This document shows, piece by piece, positions 18,037 to 27,511 of a stretch of 64,000 nt of DNA. Origin of the DNA: Photorhabdus asymbiotica (GTDB taxonomy: Bacteria; Pseudomonadota; Gammaproteobacteria; Enterobacterales; Enterobacteriaceae). Under the pieces are notes generated by a model. That model was not told the DNA's origin, ran no database searches, and saw only the letters and a program-made list of their open reading frames with translations. The stretch lies in the NCBI RefSeq assembly GCF_003634575.1, contig NZ_RBLJ01000004.1, positions 434,001 through 498,000 of the forward strand, in the 5' to 3' direction. The stretch's first letter is position 1; every line of letters starts with the position of its first letter. The position numbers were made by a program, and so were the translations under genes.

Positions 18037-18977
18037 TGAATGATTTTTTAACCCTGTCCGGGGCTGCTTATGATGTACAGTCGGTTAACACATTAAAATC
18101 TAATCTGGCAAAAGATCCACAACAGGGACTACGGCAAGTAGCCCAACAGATGGAAGGACTCTTTGTTCAGATGATGCTGAAAAGTATGCGTTCAGCTCTG
18201 CCTAAAGATGGCATGTTGAACAGTGAACAGACACACCTCTATACCTCGATATATGATCAGCAAATCGCGCAGAATATTGCTCAGAAGGGGCTAGGTTTTG
18301 GCGATATGATACTCAAGCAGCTTTCTAACACTAAAACCGCCCCCAGTGAAATAGCGGGCAAGATACCCATGACTTTGGATAACGAAGTTTTGCAAACCTT
18401 GCCAAGGCAAGCGCTTGAGCAATTTATCCGCCGGACGGCACCGAAACTTGAAACGCCGCCTAAACCGTTACCGCTCAACAACGCGAACTTTGTTTCCACC
18501 CTTTCGGTTCCTGCCCAGATAGCTAGCCAACGCAGTGGTATTCCTCATTTGCTGATTATTGCTCAGGCGGCGCTGGAATCTGGTTGGGGGCAAAGAGAGA
18601 TTCTGACTGCTGATGGTAAACCAAGTCATAATCTATTTGGTATTAAGGCTGGTAAGGACTGGAAAGGGTCGGTAACGCATATTCTGACCACCGAATATAT
18701 CAACGGCGAACCGCAGAAAATGAAAGACAGCTTCCGTGTTTATGGCTCTTACGTGGAAGCGATTACAGATTACGTCAAACTACTCACAGAAAGCCCGCGT
18801 TACGCTAAGGTTGTCAGCTCTGCTACCCCGGAACAGGGGGCTTATTCTTTGCAACAGGCAGGTTATGCCACTGATCCTGGATATGCCAAAAAGCTGGTAT
18901 CGGTTATTCAGCAGTTAAAAGGTGTCGGAGAACAAGCGGTGAAAGCCTATACCCACGATTTGAGCGAATTGTTCTGA
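18036..18977 (+). CDS. flgJ: FlgJ, rod cap and peptidoglycan hydrolase
   Basis: The product is 313 aa from the ATG overlapping the flgI stop. The N-terminal half (QMEGLFVQMMLKSMRSALPKD) is the rod-cap domain. The C-terminal half is the flagellum-specific glucosaminidase (PHLLIIAQAALESGWGQREI with the catalytic Glu in ALESGWG, then HNLFGIKAGKDWKG). FlgJ caps the rod and opens the peptidoglycan layer for it. Length matches the two-domain enterobacterial form. It is the last gene before a new sigma-28 promoter drives flgKL. Confidence 0.97.
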   Translation: MNDFLTLSGAAYDVQSVNTLKSNLAKDPQQGLRQVAQQMEGLFVQMMLKSMRSALPKDGMLNSEQTHLYTSIYDQQIAQNIAQKGLGFGDMILKQLSNTKTAPSEIAGKIPMTLDNEVLQTLPRQALEQFIRRTAPKLETPPKPLPLNNANFVSTLSVPAQIASQRSGIPHLLIIAQAALESGWGQREILTADGKPSHNLFGIKAGKDWKGSVTHILTTEYINGEPQKMKDSFRVYGSYVEAITDYVKLLTESPRYAKVVSSATPEQGAYSLQQAGYATDPGYAKKLVSVIQQLKGVGEQAVKAYTHDLSELF

Positions 18978-18989
18978 TCTATATTTTGC

Positions 18990-19016
18990 TCAAGTTTTAC
19001 TGAATTTAGCCGATAA
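18990..19016 (+). promoter_or_regulatory. Sigma-28 (FliA) promoter of flgKL
   Basis: TCAAGTTT, an 11-base spacer and GCCGATAA match the class 3 consensus with one mismatch in the -35 half. It lies 90 bases upstream of the flgK ATG. Confidence 0.85.
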
Positions 19017-19106
19017 ATTACAGCAACTCAGACACTATTTTACCTATCTGAAGGATTGTTTGCCGCCACCAGCGGAGACATAACTAAAACGCAAAAGGAT
19101 CTTCTG

Positions 19107-20750
19107 ATGTCCAACAGTCTTATTAATACCGCGATGAGTGGCCTTCAGGCTGCTCAGATTGCTCTGGGAACCCTGAGTAATAATGTCGCAAATATGCGAG
19201 TTCCTGGTTATAACCGGCAATCAACCGTTATCAATCAAAACGGTGGCACGATGACATCCGTTGGTTTTATCGGGAATGGTGTTACTGTCGCCAGTATTAA
19301 CCGTCAATATAATGAATTCATTAATCAGCAACTTTCTAGCGCTCAGGCAAAACAAGGGGCATTAACCACTTATTCTCAACAAATCTCTCAGATTGATAAT
19401 TTGCTGGCAGATAAAGCGAATAATCTTTCGAATACCATTGATGACTTCTTTACCAGTTTACAAAATGTCGTTAGTAATGCTGAAGATGATGCAGCCAGAA
19501 CGACAACCATTGGCAAAGCAAAGGGATTGATGAACCAGTTGAAAAGTGCGGATACCTTCCTGCGTAAAATGGAAAATAACATTAATCGGGGAATCGCTAA
19601 TTCTGCCGATGATATTAATAACTATGCTCAGCAAATTGCTAAACTCAATGGTGAAATTACCCGTATGAGAGGTGGTGGTAGTGCTGAACCAAACTCATTG
19701 CTGGATCAGCGCGATCAATTGGTTAATGAACTGAATAAACTGGTCGGTGTGAGTGTGACTCAGCAGGACGGTGACACTTATAATGTGACTTTTGCTGGTG
19801 GATTGACGCTGGTTCAGGGGACAACCGCTTACCGAGTGGAAGCGATTTCATCCAATGCGGATAGCAGTCGCATTACATTAGGTTATGATCGTGGTTTTGG
19901 TGATGTTGTTGAAATTGATGAAAGACACATTGATAAAGGTGAATTAAGTGGCACATTACGGGCACGTAGTGAAGTGTTGGATAATTCCCGTAATCAGTTA
20001 AACCAATTGGCATTGGTATTGGGCGATCAATTTAATCAGGTTCACCGTTCTGGTTTTGATTTAAAAGGTAGACAAGGTGAAGATTTCTTCACGATTAACA
20101 AGCCGGATATTATTGCTAATGGTAAAAATAAAGGTTCAGCTGATTTTAAAGTGGAATATACAGATACCTCAGCGGTAAAAGCCAGCGATTATCATCTCAG
20201 CTACGATGGGGCTAATTGGAAAATCCAGCGTGCTGCAGATAAAGCGGATATTTCTGCCAAAGTGACGGGTAATACACTGGAATTTGATGGATTGAAAGTT
20301 GAAATTAATCCAACCGATGTAAAAGAATATGACCGATACACATTGAAAGCGGTTAATGGTGTTATTGGTGGCATGGAAATTAATATTAAAGATGCATCGC
20401 AATTGGCGGCGGCTGGCACTAAAGATGGTGGGCCGAGTGATAACGTTAATGCAAAAAAACTCATTGAATTACAAAGTAAAAAATTGGTAGAGGGTAAAGC
20501 ATCGTTTTCTGGTGCTTATGCATCGATGGTCAGTACTATTGGTAACCAGACCAGTACAGCGAATGTTGATTTAGAAACGCAGAGGAACATTACTAATCAG
20601 CTTCGTGTCGAACAGCAGTCGGTTTCTGGCGTCAACATAGATGAAGAGTACGGCGCATTGCAAAGTTTACAGCAATATTATCTGGCTAATGCGCAAGTGA
20701 TTCAGACAGCCACAACTTTGTTTAATGCCATTTTGGATCTACGTCGCTAA
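19107..20750 (+). CDS. flgK: FlgK, hook-filament junction protein 1
   Basis: The product is 547 aa from the ATG at 19107 (MSNSLINTAMSGLQAAQIAL), selected because this is the conserved FlgK N-terminus; the in-frame sequence upstream overlaps the promoter region and is not conserved. It continues NNVANMRVPGYNRQS and ends with the helix pair (EYGALQSLQQYYLANAQVIQ). FlgK (HAP1) forms the first junction zone between hook and filament and is escorted by FlgN. Length matches E. coli (547 aa). Confidence 0.97.
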   Translation: MSNSLINTAMSGLQAAQIALGTLSNNVANMRVPGYNRQSTVINQNGGTMTSVGFIGNGVTVASINRQYNEFINQQLSSAQAKQGALTTYSQQISQIDNLLADKANNLSNTIDDFFTSLQNVVSNAEDDAARTTTIGKAKGLMNQLKSADTFLRKMENNINRGIANSADDINNYAQQIAKLNGEITRMRGGGSAEPNSLLDQRDQLVNELNKLVGVSVTQQDGDTYNVTFAGGLTLVQGTTAYRVEAISSNADSSRITLGYDRGFGDVVEIDERHIDKGELSGTLRARSEVLDNSRNQLNQLALVLGDQFNQVHRSGFDLKGRQGEDFFTINKPDIIANGKNKGSADFKVEYTDTSAVKASDYHLSYDGANWKIQRAADKADISAKVTGNTLEFDGLKVEINPTDVKEYDRYTLKAVNGVIGGMEINIKDASQLAAAGTKDGGPSDNVNAKKLIELQSKKLVEGKASFSGAYASMVSTIGNQTSTANVDLETQRNITNQLRVEQQSVSGVNIDEEYGALQSLQQYYLANAQVIQTATTLFNAILDLRR

Positions 20751-20834
20751 TAAAGTGTGTCACTTATAAAAAAATAGCCTGAGGATACCCAGATATCTTG
20801 GGCATTTAGCTGAATATTTAAAAGGAATAATATT

Positions 20835-21800
20835 GTGCGCGTAAGTACCAATGTATTGTACGACCAAAAAATGGTTAGCATCACGACTGCTCAGTCAAAA
20901 TGGATGCAACAAGGAGCACAGCTATCCAGTGGTCAAAAGGTGATAAATCCGTCTGATGATCCGATGGCTGCCTCTCAAGGGGTTATGGTTGCTCAGGCTG
21001 AATCTCAGAACCAGCAATATATGACTGCTCGTTCATTTGCCAAGAATTCAATGTCTATGCAATTAAGCGTGGTATCCAAAGTTGTCGGGGTGGTGCAAAA
21101 TGTTCATGAAAGCTTGGTAGCCACAGTAAATGGTGTGTTAAGTGATGAAGATCGTAACTCGCTGGCTATTCAACTGGAAGGATTTAAAGAACAACTGGTT
21201 AACCTGGGTAACACCACTGATGGTAATGGTCGCTATATTTTTGCTGGCTATAAAACGGATGTAAAACCTTTTGATGAAAGTAAAAGTGGTGCGGTCAGTT
21301 ATCAAGGTGGCTATCAGGAACTGACGCAAAAAGTGGATAGCAACCGCGCTATGATCATCGGACATACCGGGGAACAAGTATTTCTCTCATCGACGAGTAA
21401 CCCGGTAAAAGAGCCAGATGGTAATCCCAGTGAATCTGATGTATTTAAAGTGATAGACATGGCGATTAAGTCATTGAAAACGCCACTTGAAGGGGCTGAT
21501 CAAAAAACTCGTGATGATGCAGTGGAATTGCTGAATAAGGCAAACCGCGGTGCCCGCAATGCGTTGAATAATGTCTCTTCGGTGGAGTCAGTGCTGGGTT
21601 TGCAATTGAGAGAAATAGATGATTTAAATAGCCTGGGGGCAGAACGCAGCTTGGCTAATAAAAGTCGTTTGAGTCAACTGGTTGACGTTGAATGGAATTC
21701 GGCGATTTCGAATTATTATCAGCAGCAAGCCGTACTTCAGGCATCGTATAAAACATTTGTCGATATGAAAGGCATGTCGATGTTTGAAATGTTTCGTTAA
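20835..21800 (+). CDS. flgL: FlgL, hook-filament junction protein 3
   Basis: This 321 aa protein starts at GTG behind AAAGGAATAA. The flagellin-like N-terminus (MRVSTNVLYDQKMVSITTAQ, then QLSSGQKVINPSDDPMAA) and the C-terminal helix SAISNYYQQQAVLQASYKTF are diagnostic of FlgL (HAP3), which links FlgK to the filament. It is 84 bases after flgK and is followed by a strong terminator. Confidence 0.96.
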   Translation: MRVSTNVLYDQKMVSITTAQSKWMQQGAQLSSGQKVINPSDDPMAASQGVMVAQAESQNQQYMTARSFAKNSMSMQLSVVSKVVGVVQNVHESLVATVNGVLSDEDRNSLAIQLEGFKEQLVNLGNTTDGNGRYIFAGYKTDVKPFDESKSGAVSYQGGYQELTQKVDSNRAMIIGHTGEQVFLSSTSNPVKEPDGNPSESDVFKVIDMAIKSLKTPLEGADQKTRDDAVELLNKANRGARNALNNVSSVESVLGLQLREIDDLNSLGAERSLANKSRLSQLVDVEWNSAISNYYQQQAVLQASYKTFVDMKGMSMFEMFR

Positions 21801-21821
21801 TTCAGTTTTCATTTTTAATTT

Positions 21822-21853
21822 AATCGCTGGTTTTCAAGCCAGCGATTTTTTTC
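21822..21853 (+). terminator. Terminator of flgKL
   Basis: A 9-bp stem (AATCGCTGG pairing with CCAGCGATT) with an 8-base loop is followed by a run of T. It lies 22 bases after flgL. Confidence 0.9.
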
Positions 21854-21896
21854 ATTGAATAAAGTAAATGCTATATTAAAAATATATTGTTGAAAC

Positions 21897-22220
21897 TTAA
21901 AGTGCCGGATGTGGACTTGGGTATAACTCAGTAACTTCAGCTTCTGCGTGTTGATAGCCACTAATATTGATAACAACAACTTTATAGAAATAAACAGGGT
22001 TAGGCAGCCTTTGTAAAGATTTAGTTTCACCGGGTTGGATATCAATAAAAGTATACTGATTGTAATCTCCGAATGGAGATGACCAGTAATTTACAGCTCT
22101 AATGAGTGCTGGACCATTGTTTTTTATAGTAAAGTTAGGGTGATGAGTAGAAGGCATTACTATATTTCCGTTAGCATAAAGCTCAAAAGTTTGGGTAGGG
22201 TTTATATATATTATTCTCAT
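21897..22220 (-). CDS. Small protein of unknown function
   Basis: This 107 aa product is encoded opposite to flgL and vgrG. A good ribosome site (AAGGAAAC) stands seven or so bases before its ATG, which supports a real gene. The sequence (MRIIYINPTQTFELYANG, later GDYNQYTFIDIQPGETKSL and NPVYFYKVVVINISGYQHAE) alternates hydrophobic and polar residues, as in a small beta-sandwich. There is no signal peptide and no transmembrane helix. I do not recognise the family. It sits between the flagellar terminator and the VgrG island and may be accessory DNA like the latter. Confidence 0.55.
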   Translation of the reverse strand: MRIIYINPTQTFELYANGNIVMPSTHHPNFTIKNNGPALIRAVNYWSSPFGDYNQYTFIDIQPGETKSLQRLPNPVYFYKVVVINISGYQHAEAEVTELYPSPHPAL

Positions 22221-22804
22221 TTTATTGTTTCCTTATCATGACGATGAATATGCATATAGTACAGATTGTCTTATCTGTGAAATTTAACTTAACACTTATC
22301 CAGAACAGTTAAATATTGAAAATTATCAGTGACGTAAAAGGAATAAGATAAATGAATTTGTCGTTTGAGATGTTGTGCTAATTTGGTTTTCTCTTTTTAT
22401 GACTAAAACAGGTCAGAGATTTTAACTAATTAAATCACTGTAATTCATTATAACTTATTAAATATACCCTTCATCTTTCAAGTTGCTGCTTTGTTGGCTG
22501 CTTTCACTCACCCCAGTTACATTGTTATATACTGTGAAAATCTCTCACTTATAACAGAATAAAATTTCGCATTTTATTTAAAATAAGTTAATTATGCCTT
22601 TCTTTTTCTATGCTCCCGTTCATATGTTGAAAAATCAATCTAATGATCTGTTGATAATTGAAGGCAGAATTAAAGTTGGATGAATTTATCTAGTGGTGAA
22701 ATAGATTCGGTAATTATGTAAGTAAAATAAGGTTGAATTATGATTGTCTTAAGCGATTTCTTTTATTTCCTGGGTCTCAACATAACTCAGTCAGGAGGGA
22801 TGTA
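22221..22804. other. AT-rich intergenic region before vgrG
   Basis: This 584-base stretch has no credible gene. It holds the left half of an ERIC element (22463-22530) and should contain the promoters of the small unknown gene and of vgrG, but no promoter could be assigned with confidence. Confidence 0.6.
22463..22530 (+). repeat. ERIC element, left half only
   Basis: The sequence begins TATACCCTTCATCTTTCAAG and continues GCTGCTTTGTTGGCTGCTTT and CACCCCAG, matching the left half of the complete elements at 35824 and 38155. The right half, with its CTCCTGGGGATT core, is absent. Confidence 0.8.
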
Positions 22805-24772
22805 ATGGCAGATTCAGGGTTGGTTTTTACTCTTACGGTAGGTAATCTCCCAGAGCAAACTTTTGCGGTGGTTGAATTTACCCTTAATGAAGCACTATCA
22901 ACGTTGTTCAGTCTGGAAGCTACATTAACCAGCGCTGACCCGGAGATTGATTTTGCCGATGTGCTGGATAATTCTGCAACACTGACTGTTTATCGTGACG
23001 GACAACCAGAACGCAGTGTGACCGGGATTGTGACTCAATTTGAACAAAGCACGATAGGCCATCACCGTAGTCATTACTCCCTGACACTGCATCCCGGCTT
23101 ATGGCGTGCAGGGTTGCGGGTGAACTCCCGTATTTTTCAGCATCAGTCCGTTACCGATATTGTCGGAATATTGCTGAAAGAGAATGGCGTCATAAACTTC
23201 ACCTGTGATCTACGTTATGAGCATCCTGAACGGGAATTTTGTGTGCAATATGATGAGAGTGACCTGACGTTTCTCCATCGTTTATTGGCTGATGAAGGGA
23301 TATTTTATTATTTTGTGTTCGACCAAACTCAGGGTGCAGCATCAATTGTTTTTGTGGATTCTTATCGAGTAAATGGCAATCGTACATTGCCTTACCGCCC
23401 AGAATCGGATAGCACAGGGAGCCAGTGCTGTATCAATCAATTTCGTTGGTATGAACGAGTTGGAATAGCGCGTGTTATTTTGCGGGATCGCACTTTCAAA
23501 AATCCCCGCTGGACTGCTGACTATTACTATCACGAACGCCAACTCAATCATCAACGTTCAGATTTGTGCAGTTACGATTATTATGATTTTCCCGGACGTT
23601 ATAAAGACGAGATTGGCCAGCGAATAAGTCAATATCGTCTGGAAGCGCTGCGTTGTGATGCAATGTCAGGGCAAGGGAAAAGTGACTGTTTCGCCCTTTC
23701 GGCGGCGGCGGGGTTCACACTTGCTGATCACCCGAAAGAGAAATTTAATGCTCTTTGGCAAGTGATTCAAATCAGCCATTACGGTAAACAACCGCAGGCG
23801 GGTGAATCCCGTTTTGGCGAGCCAGGCACCACCTTAACCAACCACTTCACCTTTGGAGATTGTAATCGGGTATGGCGTCCTTCTCCTTATCCCAAACCGA
23901 ATATTGATGGCTTGCAGATTGCGACTGTTGTGGGTCCGGAAGGAGAAGAAATCTTTTGTGATGAATATGGGCGGGTACGGGTACAGTTTGCTTGGGACGA
24001 ATATGGCAAATTTAATGACCAGAGTTCCTGTTGGATCAGAGTCAGTCAGGCTTGGGCCGGTCAGCGCTGGGGGATGATTGCTATCCCTCGGGTAGGTCAG
24101 GAAGTGCTGGTGGCTTTTTTGCATGGCGATCCGGACCAGCCGATTATTATTGGGCGGACCTACCATGCCAGCAACATCGTGCCGAACCCTCTGCCGATGG
24201 CAAAAACTCAGATGTCAATCCGTTCAAAAACCCATAAAGGAGATGGTTTTAACGAACTGCGTTTTGAAGATGAGAAAGATAAGGAGGAAGTGTTTATTCA
24301 CGCCCAGAAAAATCTGGCGATTCAGGTGCTCAATTCCCGTGATGAGCAAATTAATTACAACCGCACAACCCGTATTGGACATGATGACGAACTGGTGATT
24401 GCCAACAACCGCAAAGTGACCGTTGAGGGGCAACAGGAGCATAAAACGACGGGTGACTATATTGATCAGGTTGATGGTGATAAAGCTTTGCAAGTCAAAG
24501 GTGATGTAATACAGAAAATACAGGGCGTACTTAGCGTTGATGCTAATGATGACATCACGATAAAAAGCGGGAGCAAAATTACCCTGAAAGTAGGCAATAG
24601 TTTTATTGTCATCCATGACGGCGGGGTAGATATCCAAGGTTCTTCTATTAACCTGAATTCGGGGGGCAGTCCCGGCATCTCATTACAACCGACTAATCCA
24701 GCGATTTTACAAAGTGCGGCTCAGGCTGGTTCGATGTTTGTTGCACATTGTCCGATGGAGAAAAATCAATAA
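22805..24772 (+). CDS. vgrG: VgrG, type VI secretion spike protein (TssI)
   Basis: The product is 655 aa from the ATG at 22805, chosen because AGGAGGGA lies just upstream; in-frame sequence continues further 5' but has no such site. The N-terminal gp27-like part (FTLTVGNLPEQTFAVVEFTL, LTFLHRLLADEGIFYYF) is followed by the gp5 OB-fold (VGPEGEEIFCDEYGRVRVQF, WAGQRWGMIAIPRVGQEVLV) and the beta-helix needle (KSGSKITLKVGNSFIVIHDG). There is no extra C-terminal effector domain. VgrG trimers tip the Hcp tube and carry PAAR and effectors. The stop overlaps the next start (TAATG). No tss core genes are in the window, so this is an orphan vgrG island. Confidence 0.95.
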   Translation: MADSGLVFTLTVGNLPEQTFAVVEFTLNEALSTLFSLEATLTSADPEIDFADVLDNSATLTVYRDGQPERSVTGIVTQFEQSTIGHHRSHYSLTLHPGLWRAGLRVNSRIFQHQSVTDIVGILLKENGVINFTCDLRYEHPEREFCVQYDESDLTFLHRLLADEGIFYYFVFDQTQGAASIVFVDSYRVNGNRTLPYRPESDSTGSQCCINQFRWYERVGIARVILRDRTFKNPRWTADYYYHERQLNHQRSDLCSYDYYDFPGRYKDEIGQRISQYRLEALRCDAMSGQGKSDCFALSAAAGFTLADHPKEKFNALWQVIQISHYGKQPQAGESRFGEPGTTLTNHFTFGDCNRVWRPSPYPKPNIDGLQIATVVGPEGEEIFCDEYGRVRVQFAWDEYGKFNDQSSCWIRVSQAWAGQRWGMIAIPRVGQEVLVAFLHGDPDQPIIIGRTYHASNIVPNPLPMAKTQMSIRSKTHKGDGFNELRFEDEKDKEEVFIHAQKNLAIQVLNSRDEQINYNRTTRIGHDDELVIANNRKVTVEGQQEHKTTGDYIDQVDGDKALQVKGDVIQKIQGVLSVDANDDITIKSGSKITLKVGNSFIVIHDGGVDIQGSSINLNSGGSPGISLQPTNPAILQSAAQAGSMFVAHCPMEKNQ

Positions 24773-25605
24773 TGGATAAAGAAAAACTTTATGCGGTGAT
24801 TGATGCCGCAACGGAATCCCAACTGCCTCTGATATTGGAGCATTTTGATCCCCCTTTCACTTGCCTTTATGATGAATCTTTACCACCTGAATTACTGAAA
24901 GTTGCACCTTATTTAGTGGAAGTAACAGAAAAGGTCCAACTTTATTTAGATGAATGGAAAACGCCTTGGGGAATTTACTTAAGTACTCAGGCGGATATGA
25001 AAACATTACGTCGGCATTTGCGTAAATATTTACAAGTCTTATTACCTGGTCAGGACAAACCGGTATTTTTTCGGTTTTATGACCCGCGCAATATCTGGGA
25101 TTTTCTTAATGTACTCAGTGACTGGGAAATTCACTGCTTTATGGGGCCGATAGATAAAATTGCTACCTGTTATCAGGGCAATATTCAGAGCCATGATTTT
25201 CTTGCTATCAGGGAACAATATCCGCAGGGCGCTAGCAGTAAAAGAAAACTCTTATCGATAACGCCAGAACAACTGGAAAAAATTGATGCTGCTTTTGTTG
25301 AACGTTATGTACAGATATTGGCGGCATTAATTATCGAATGGGAAACTATCGAAGGGTTTGATTATGTAGGTTATATTCGGTCGCTAATTACTGAATTAAG
25401 TAATATCGGTATTACGGATGATCACAGTGTTCGGGGAATATTAAAGTTATTCTTCTCGCAAAGATACCTATCTATTGAATTCGCGCCTGAACGCTGTAAA
25501 CGCATATTAAATAATATTTGTGAGCCTGGACATATACGCGCAGAAAAATTGCTATTGCAGGAACTAGGCGATTCATCATCCCCTTGGTCCCACTTTAAAG
25601 ACTAA
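24772..25605 (+). CDS. DUF4123 family T6SS adaptor/chaperone
   Basis: The product is 277 aa from the ATG that overlaps the vgrG stop by one base. It has the DUF4123 pattern in the first 125 residues (LYAVIDAATESQLPLIL, ACLYD-like FTCLYDESLPPELLKVAPYL, WGIYLSTQADMKTLRRHLRK, FFRFYDPRNIWDFLNVL). Members of this family (Tap/TEC) load a cognate effector onto VgrG and are not themselves secreted. The position between vgrG and PAAR/effector genes fits that role. The C-terminal 140 residues are probably the effector-specific part. Its likely client is the product of the next large genes; this is inferred from gene order. Confidence 0.88.
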   Translation: MDKEKLYAVIDAATESQLPLILEHFDPPFTCLYDESLPPELLKVAPYLVEVTEKVQLYLDEWKTPWGIYLSTQADMKTLRRHLRKYLQVLLPGQDKPVFFRFYDPRNIWDFLNVLSDWEIHCFMGPIDKIATCYQGNIQSHDFLAIREQYPQGASSKRKLLSITPEQLEKIDAAFVERYVQILAALIIEWETIEGFDYVGYIRSLITELSNIGITDDHSVRGILKLFFSQRYLSIEFAPERCKRILNNICEPGHIRAEKLLLQELGDSSSPWSHFKD

Positions 25606-25639
25606 TTATTTTAATCCTGTCAGATATGGAGCAAGAAAT

Positions 25640-25909
25640 ATGGGTAATGCAGTAAAGATTGGTGATATTGGTACGGAGCATGGTGATTGTAAAGCAACGC
25701 CGGTTATTTCGGGATCGCCCAGTGTAAACGTTGATGGTATTCCTTTGGCTCGTCAGGGCGACATTTTGGCGCCACATTCATCTCATTCAAGAATCATTGC
25801 TGGTGGCTCCAGCACCGTTTTTGTTGATGGTAAACCTGCTGCGAGAACCGGTGATGCGGTGAGTTGCGGTGGAATAATGATTGGTGGTGGTAGTGTTAAT
25901 ATTGGCTAA
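25640..25909 (+). CDS. PAAR-repeat protein, VgrG spike tip
   Basis: This 89 aa protein shows the PAAR fold: KIGDIGTEHGDCKATPVISG, the second repeat SVNVDGIPLARQGDILAPH, and a third GKPAARTGDAVSCGG that literally contains PAAR. His and Cys residues in H-G-D-C and S-C-G are candidates for zinc binding at the tip. It is the short, domain-only type, so effectors would bind non-covalently. It stands 34 bases after the adaptor gene and nine bases before the first effector-like gene, in one apparent operon. Confidence 0.93.
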   Translation: MGNAVKIGDIGTEHGDCKATPVISGSPSVNVDGIPLARQGDILAPHSSHSRIIAGGSSTVFVDGKPAARTGDAVSCGGIMIGGGSVNIG

Positions 25910-25918
25910 GGAAAAAAC

Positions 25919-27511
25919 ATGCTTTCAGTTAATATGCGCAGTGCGGTTTGTGATTGTAAAATCCCGGACCCTTGTATTCATAAATTAGTGTTAAAAGTCG
26001 GTAAACGGGTTTTCAATTATAACCAGATTGAACCGATCGGGGATATTTGGGTGGTTGATGAAACCGGCGGTATCCCGGTGACTATTTCACTGGTGGGAAA
26101 ACGGTGTATCACTGAAAATGCCCAATGTCCCCGGGCGATTTTTTATAGCCCGGATAATGCGGCGTTTCAATTTTATGAATTGGGTAAAAATCCGATGGCG
26201 GGGTCGGGCACGGATTATAAAGTGAGTTTTTCCCGTGATAACCTGCTGGTCGATTTGATAGAAAATGATCCGCTGGGTTTTATTGCGTCGTCATTATTTC
26301 AGCGGGGGGAGCTGAATCATTTACCGCGGACAGATTATATTCTTACCCTCACGCAATGTTACGGCCAGCCCTTTGCCCGGCGTTCATTTCCCTTGCCGGA
26401 CGATAAAGTGAAGGCATTATTATTGGGAATGGTGGATGCCCTTGATACGACAATTCATGTTTTGCCGCAATATGAATGGATGATTGATGTGACCATTGGG
26501 GCGGAACAGGAAATCCGGGAAAGAAGCGCGGAAGAAAGAAAAACGGAAGCGCTGGAGAAAAGAAAGAAGGCTAATCCGCATGCGAAAAGGCCGGGTCAAA
26601 ACTGGCATAAACACACGGCGGGTTATGAATTAACAAATACATTAAATCTCGAAGGGAGTTTTGCTTACACCCTGGGCCCTTATTCGCGCACGCTGACCCG
26701 TGAACTGGAAAAGGAATTTAAAGAAAAACGCAATAAACTGGGTGTATTGAATAAAAGCAGTCAGGCGATTGAGACCGTGCAAAAACTGTTTTCCAGTGAA
26801 GGCAGTCAGGAAATAAAACTGCTGAAAACGGAAATTCAGACCCCGGAAATAAAATTAGGCGGCGGCAGTAAACTGGTGAATGCCACGCATGGGAATGCGG
26901 CTTATTTTGAGCATGCCATTGAGGTGGAGTTAGCACCGCTGATAGGGATAAAACTGCGACTGGATTTAATTGAGGCATTTGCCACGCAATTCGGTGTTGA
27001 GAAATTAATTAAGTTAATTCGGGAGCAGGGATTAAAAGGCAAGGAGGCGGTGGAAGAAGGGCGGAATGGGGCTTATCTGGGGGCACAATTAGATATGGTG
27101 TTGGAAGGGGCGTTAAACTTAGCGTTTAAATATGCCAGCAATGAAGCGCATGAAATGGAATTCGAGTTGGGGGATCTGGTTAAAGGTACATTAGCTATTA
27201 AGGCGGAAACTAATATTCAGGCGGGGTTTAAATATTATCTGGTGGAGGGGTATTTTAAGGCTGATGCAGATATTGAGGCACAGGGATGCTTTGAACTGGA
27301 TAAGCAGGATAAGGGGTTATATCTGGTGTTTTTCCATGAAGGGATTACTGCTAGCTATTATGTGGAGTTTGGAGCAGGTGTTTCACCATCTGAGAATAGT
27401 AATGAATCTTCTAAACAAAATAGTAAAAGGGATGATAAGAAACAAAAAAAATGGGAAATATATCCAAAATTGTCAAAGGAGAAGTCAACATACAAACTGA
27501 GGTTATCGTAA
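25919..27511 (+). CDS. Putative T6SS effector/cargo, copy 1
   Basis: This 530 aa protein has no signal peptide and no family that I recognise. The N-terminal 110 residues include a Cys-rich start (AVCDCKIPDPCIHKL) and a beta-rich part (VFNYNQIEPIGDIWVVDETG). Residues of about 195-225 are highly charged (EQEIRERSAEERKTEALEKR). Residues of about 385-485 alternate in a strand-like way (GTLAIKAETNIQAGFKYYLV, ADADIEAQGCFEL). A variable, Ser/Asn/Lys-rich linker (about 486-508) precedes a conserved tail (KKWEIYPKL, KSTYKLRLS). It directly follows PAAR with AAGGAAAA as ribosome site and overlaps the next gene by one base, so a T6SS cargo role is inferred from context. The body is about 99% identical to copies 2 and 4. 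Confidence 0.7.
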   Translation: MLSVNMRSAVCDCKIPDPCIHKLVLKVGKRVFNYNQIEPIGDIWVVDETGGIPVTISLVGKRCITENAQCPRAIFYSPDNAAFQFYELGKNPMAGSGTDYKVSFSRDNLLVDLIENDPLGFIASSLFQRGELNHLPRTDYILTLTQCYGQPFARRSFPLPDDKVKALLLGMVDALDTTIHVLPQYEWMIDVTIGAEQEIRERSAEERKTEALEKRKKANPHAKRPGQNWHKHTAGYELTNTLNLEGSFAYTLGPYSRTLTRELEKEFKEKRNKLGVLNKSSQAIETVQKLFSSEGSQEIKLLKTEIQTPEIKLGGGSKLVNATHGNAAYFEHAIEVELAPLIGIKLRLDLIEAFATQFGVEKLIKLIREQGLKGKEAVEEGRNGAYLGAQLDMVLEGALNLAFKYASNEAHEMEFELGDLVKGTLAIKAETNIQAGFKYYLVEGYFKADADIEAQGCFELDKQDKGLYLVFFHEGITASYYVEFGAGVSPSENSNESSKQNSKRDDKKQKKWEIYPKLSKEKSTYKLRLS

